The position numbers and the translations under genes are program-made. The notes beneath the pieces were generated by a model, which did no database searches, was not told the origin of the DNA, and saw only the letters and a program-made list of their open reading frames with translations. 64,000 nt of DNA. Origin: DAISVY01 sp036826635 (GTDB lineage Bacteria; Zixibacteria; MSB-5A5; GN15; FEB-12). The stretch spans positions 62,001 to 126,000 of the forward strand of contig DAISVY010000007.1 of assembly GCA_036826635.1 (NCBI GenBank), read 5' to 3'. Positions within the stretch are counted from its first letter, which is position 1. Each line of letters begins with the position of its first letter. Shown one piece after another: positions 61,452-64,000 of the stretch.

Positions 61452-64000
61452 ACTCGCTTTCATATTGTTGGTCCTTGGCGTACTGTCGGCCGGTCAATCC
61501 GGCCTGGCGCAGAATCGTGACCGTTTGGAAATACACCATGCGGACGATATCGAGTATGTTTTCTCCGCTTTGCAGGATACGACCTACGCGACAGGTTCGG
61601 TTATATTTGAAACCGAGTCCGGGCTTATTTATTGCGATTCGGCGATCTGGATTCCGGGAAAGGAGGCCGTTCTTCGGGGGCGCGTGGTGATCGATGACCG
61701 CGATTTCCGACTGGCCGCCGATTCGGTTCACTATGATCTCAAGACTTTCGGGGCGATAGCGGTCGGGGACTATGTGGAACTGTATTCCCGGCTGGATTCT
61801 CTTTTTGCTATCGGGACTTACGCTTACAACAATCGCCAGCACAAGTATTTTTACATGCTTGACCGTCCCACTTTGTATCTCAATTATCCGGATATGGCCA
61901 ATCTTGTTGAGGTGATCGGGGACTATATCGAGTATCGCGGCGAGGAAGAGATTGCCGAAGCTTCCGGTAACGTCAGAATTTCGACTAATGATATCACGGC
62001 CTTGTCGGGCTGTGCGGTGATGAAATCGCACGAGAACACGCTTGACCTTTTCGATCATCCGGTTCTCCATCGAAACAAATCGGAAATCACCGGGCAATTC
62101 ATCACGGTCAACACGTCTGGTCGTCTGCTCAGTCGGGTGGATGTGGTCGATTCGGCCTACGGCGAATTTGTCGAACCGGCCGATTCCGCGGAAACGCGGT
62201 TTAATCGGTCTATTCTCTCGGGCCAGCGCATGATTCTGGATTTCGAAGGCGGTGATCTTCGATACGTTACCAGTCACGGGCAGGCGTATTCCTGGTACTA
62301 CCCGGTGAAAGGGGGAGACGGGAAGATTATCGAGAATTCCGTTTCCGGGGACGATATTGTTTTTACGGTCGAAAACGAGCAGTTGGTCCAGGTGGATGTC
62401 GATGGTGGCGCTATCGGGACTTATTTGAGTACCAGTGAACAGGTGCGGGATACGCTGGTGCCGGTCGATACGACCGAGATGGTCGAGGCGGCGCTACCGG
62501 ATTCATCGGAGGCGGCGGACACCTCTGGCATGCGAACGATAACGGTTATTCAACAGGTCACCGACACAATAGATTACGGGGCCCGACACATAACGTACAA
62601 TCTGCCGGACTCGCTCATTCGTCTGACCAGCCGGGCGAGTACCAACTCGGGCAGTTTGTCCCTGGAAGCGTACATGATAGAACTCAACACCGGGACGCGC
62701 GTGGTAGAAGCGTATTCCGGGGCCACCCACCATGACAGTATCACTTCCGCCAACATTTTCGCCGAGCAATTGCAGCCCAATGAAATCCCGGTGGTGCTCA
62801 AGGATCGGGAGCAGACCCTCTACGGTGATTATTTGCGTTATTCGCTCGATACGGAAAAAGGCCGCATCGTAACATCCAAATCGGATTACGAGACGGGGTT
62901 TTTCTACGGGGATAATCTGTATCGTCAGAAACGCAATGTCTTTTATCTGGAGGACGGTCGTTACACCACCTGTGATGCCGACGAACCACACTTCCATTTT
63001 TACAGCAAGCATCTGAAACTTATCGAGGGGGATAAACTGATCGCCAAACCGGTGGTGATGCATATCGGGCGTCTGCCCATTCTCGCTTTACCCTATTATG
63101 TTTTTCCGTTGAAGAAAGGGCGGCACTCGGGGATTCTTCCGTTCACCTTCGGCAATATCGAGCAGGGGGAGCGGTATGTTCGCAATGTCGGTTATTACTG
63201 GGCGGTGTCGGAATACTGGGACTGGCAGGGAGCGGTTGATTATTACGAAGAGAGCAGCCGGGTCAATTTCTTCAGCCGCGTGACCTACAATAAACGGTAC
63301 TGTTTCAACGGCACGGTCTCCGGCAACTATGCCCGGCAATCGGACTACTCATATTCGCAGGGCCGTGAAATTCCTTCCAAGCGCTGGACGATCAGCGGTA
63401 GTCACAACCATGAATTGTCGCCTTCGTTCAAAATCAGCGCCACCGGTCAGCTTCAGTCGGACTCTCGTTATTACAACGACTTCTCGACCAATCTGGAGGA
63501 ACGCCTGAACCGGGTCGTTCGCTCCAAGATAAATTTCACGAAGAAATTCGGCAAATCGGTGTCCGTTTCGGGATTGCTGTCGCATGACGATCAATTGGAC
63601 GAGGAAGCCCGCACCGACCAATTGCCGAGTATCAGTGTCAGCCTGCCGACGATACGACCGTTCGGCAGCGGGTCGCTTAATGACGAGGGGAAGCTGGAAC
63701 GGCACTGGTACAATGAGTTTATTATTTCGTACCGTCCGAACATGATCAACTATTCCTCACGGGTGACCAACAAGGAAGTGCTTTACGACACGCTGGTGAC
63801 GTATGATACGTTATATGTGGATTCGTCTCCTGAGGAAATAGACACTATTATAGTAGATACTTCTTTTATAGTGACGGACACTCTTTCGGAGCGCAGCCGA
63901 AAGAAATACACCCGGGTCGATCACAGCATGAGTCTCAGTTTTCCTACTAAAATCGCCGGGTATATCACGTTTAATCCCAGTGTCAGCTACACCGAGAACT
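61444..64000 (+). CDS. lptD: LptD/OstA-like outer-membrane LPS-assembly protein, 3'-truncated by the window edge
   Basis: Open from ATG at 61444 to the window end (852 codons visible). Signal peptide MRKLAFILLVLGVLSAGQSG ending GLA. An OstA/LptA-like periplasmic beta-jellyroll (about 25-300), then a Asp/Ser/Thr-rich linker, then a segment starting HFHFYSKHLKLIEGDKLIAKPV near 517-538 and LPYYVFPLKKGRHSGILP, typical of the LptD plug and barrel start; after it alternating aromatic/polar strands as in outer-membrane barrels. LptD inserts lipopolysaccharide into the outer leaflet. ATG overlaps the AlaX-like gene stop by 8 bases. This is of the kind seen in FCB bacteria with a long periplasmic part. 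Confidence 0.85.
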   Translation, partial: MRKLAFILLVLGVLSAGQSGLAQNRDRLEIHHADDIEYVFSALQDTTYATGSVIFETESGLIYCDSAIWIPGKEAVLRGRVVIDDRDFRLAADSVHYDLKTFGAIAVGDYVELYSRLDSLFAIGTYAYNNRQHKYFYMLDRPTLYLNYPDMANLVEVIGDYIEYRGEEEIAEASGNVRISTNDITALSGCAVMKSHENTLDLFDHPVLHRNKSEITGQFITVNTSGRLLSRVDVVDSAYGEFVEPADSAETRFNRSILSGQRMILDFEGGDLRYVTSHGQAYSWYYPVKGGDGKIIENSVSGDDIVFTVENEQLVQVDVDGGAIGTYLSTSEQVRDTLVPVDTTEMVEAALPDSSEAADTSGMRTITVIQQVTDTIDYGARHITYNLPDSLIRLTSRASTNSGSLSLEAYMIELNTGTRVVEAYSGATHHDSITSANIFAEQLQPNEIPVVLKDREQTLYGDYLRYSLDTEKGRIVTSKSDYETGFFYGDNLYRQKRNVFYLEDGRYTTCDADEPHFHFYSKHLKLIEGDKLIAKPVVMHIGRLPILALPYYVFPLKKGRHSGILPFTFGNIEQGERYVRNVGYYWAVSEYWDWQGAVDYYEESSRVNFFSRVTYNKRYCFNGTVSGNYARQSDYSYSQGREIPSKRWTISGSHNHELSPSFKISATGQLQSDSRYYNDFSTNLEERLNRVVRSKINFTKKFGKSVSVSGLLSHDDQLDEEARTDQLPSISVSLPTIRPFGSGSLNDEGKLERHWYNEFIISYRPNMINYSSRVTNKEVLYDTLVTYDTLYVDSSPEEIDTIIVDTSFIVTDTLSERSRKKYTRVDHSMSLSFPTKIAGYITFNPSVSYTEN

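Noticed and set aside
60186..61463. 425-codon open frame on the minus strand
   Set aside because: Antisense to the AlaX-like gene, which has the HTAQH and CGGTH editing motifs; the antisense product is Arg- and Pro-rich with no known features.
61276..62277. 333-codon open frame on the minus strand
   Set aside because: Antisense to the end of the AlaX-like gene and the start of lptD; no homology signs in the product.

Overview
The window is 64 kb of bacterial chromosome with high coding density, moderately high GC and 48 protein genes plus one tRNA. No rRNA, CRISPR array, prophage or insertion sequence is visible. Several features point to a Gram-negative-type (two-membrane) anaerobe or facultative anaerobe of the FCB superphylum: an LptD-type outer-membrane protein, a DUF4340 gliding-type protein, a secreted FN3 protein ending in a FlgD/type-9-secretion-like C-terminal domain, secreted proteins with paired dockerin-like tails, and a group 3b [NiFe]-hydrogenase. 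A candidate phylum such as Zixibacteria would fit; that is inference from gene style and not a measured placement. Layout. (1) 1-9542: end of a DUF4340 protein, a small membrane protein, then a signalling unit of a multi-PAS hybrid histidine kinase, an ATP/ADP-translocase-like carrier fused to HEAT repeats and a cyclic-nucleotide-binding domain, and a receiver-only protein. (2) 9635-11938: a secreted five-FN3 protein. (3) 12200-23583: a divergent hydrogenase locus. The minus strand carries hydB, a cNMP-binding protein, the diaphorase subunit, the small subunit, the large subunit and the maturation protease; the plus strand carries hypA-B-F-C-D-E. Both arms share the 382-bp region 17260-17641. 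(4) 23610-25950: a WlbA-type sugar-nucleotide oxidase with a GlcD-type flavoprotein. (5) 26177-32725: three secreted modular proteins (FG-GAP propeller, subtilase, duplicated-domain protein) with the same C-terminal dockerin-like pair; two of them also carry PKD and cohesin-like domains. (6) 33081-36981: a degenerate HD protein, a LYS4-like aconitase and an MmgE/PrpD protein. (7) 37067-47045: housekeeping genes (alpha/beta hydrolase, an unusual HisRS, a PrsW-like membrane protein, a ROK kinase, tRNA-Phe, an aminotransferase, a DapF with a Cys-to-Ser change, an MFS carrier). (8) 47138-55854: argS followed by a tightly overlapped shikimate operon (DAHP synthase, aroA, aroE, aroK, aroB, aroQ) and a lipoprotein that looks like a zinc-less M2/M3 peptidase. 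(9) 55955-64000: MATE exporter, M1-type aminopeptidase, membrane protein, AlaX-type editing protein and the start of lptD, the last four overlapping end to end. How parts work together: the hydrogenase arm encodes the enzyme and its endoprotease, and the hyp arm makes and inserts the Ni-Fe(CN)2CO centre. The aro genes supply six of the seven steps to chorismate (aroC is not here). The dockerin-like proteins look like parts of an extracellular assembly. Several good sigma70-like promoters (TTGNNN-N16/17-TANNNT) and hairpin terminators delimit these units.
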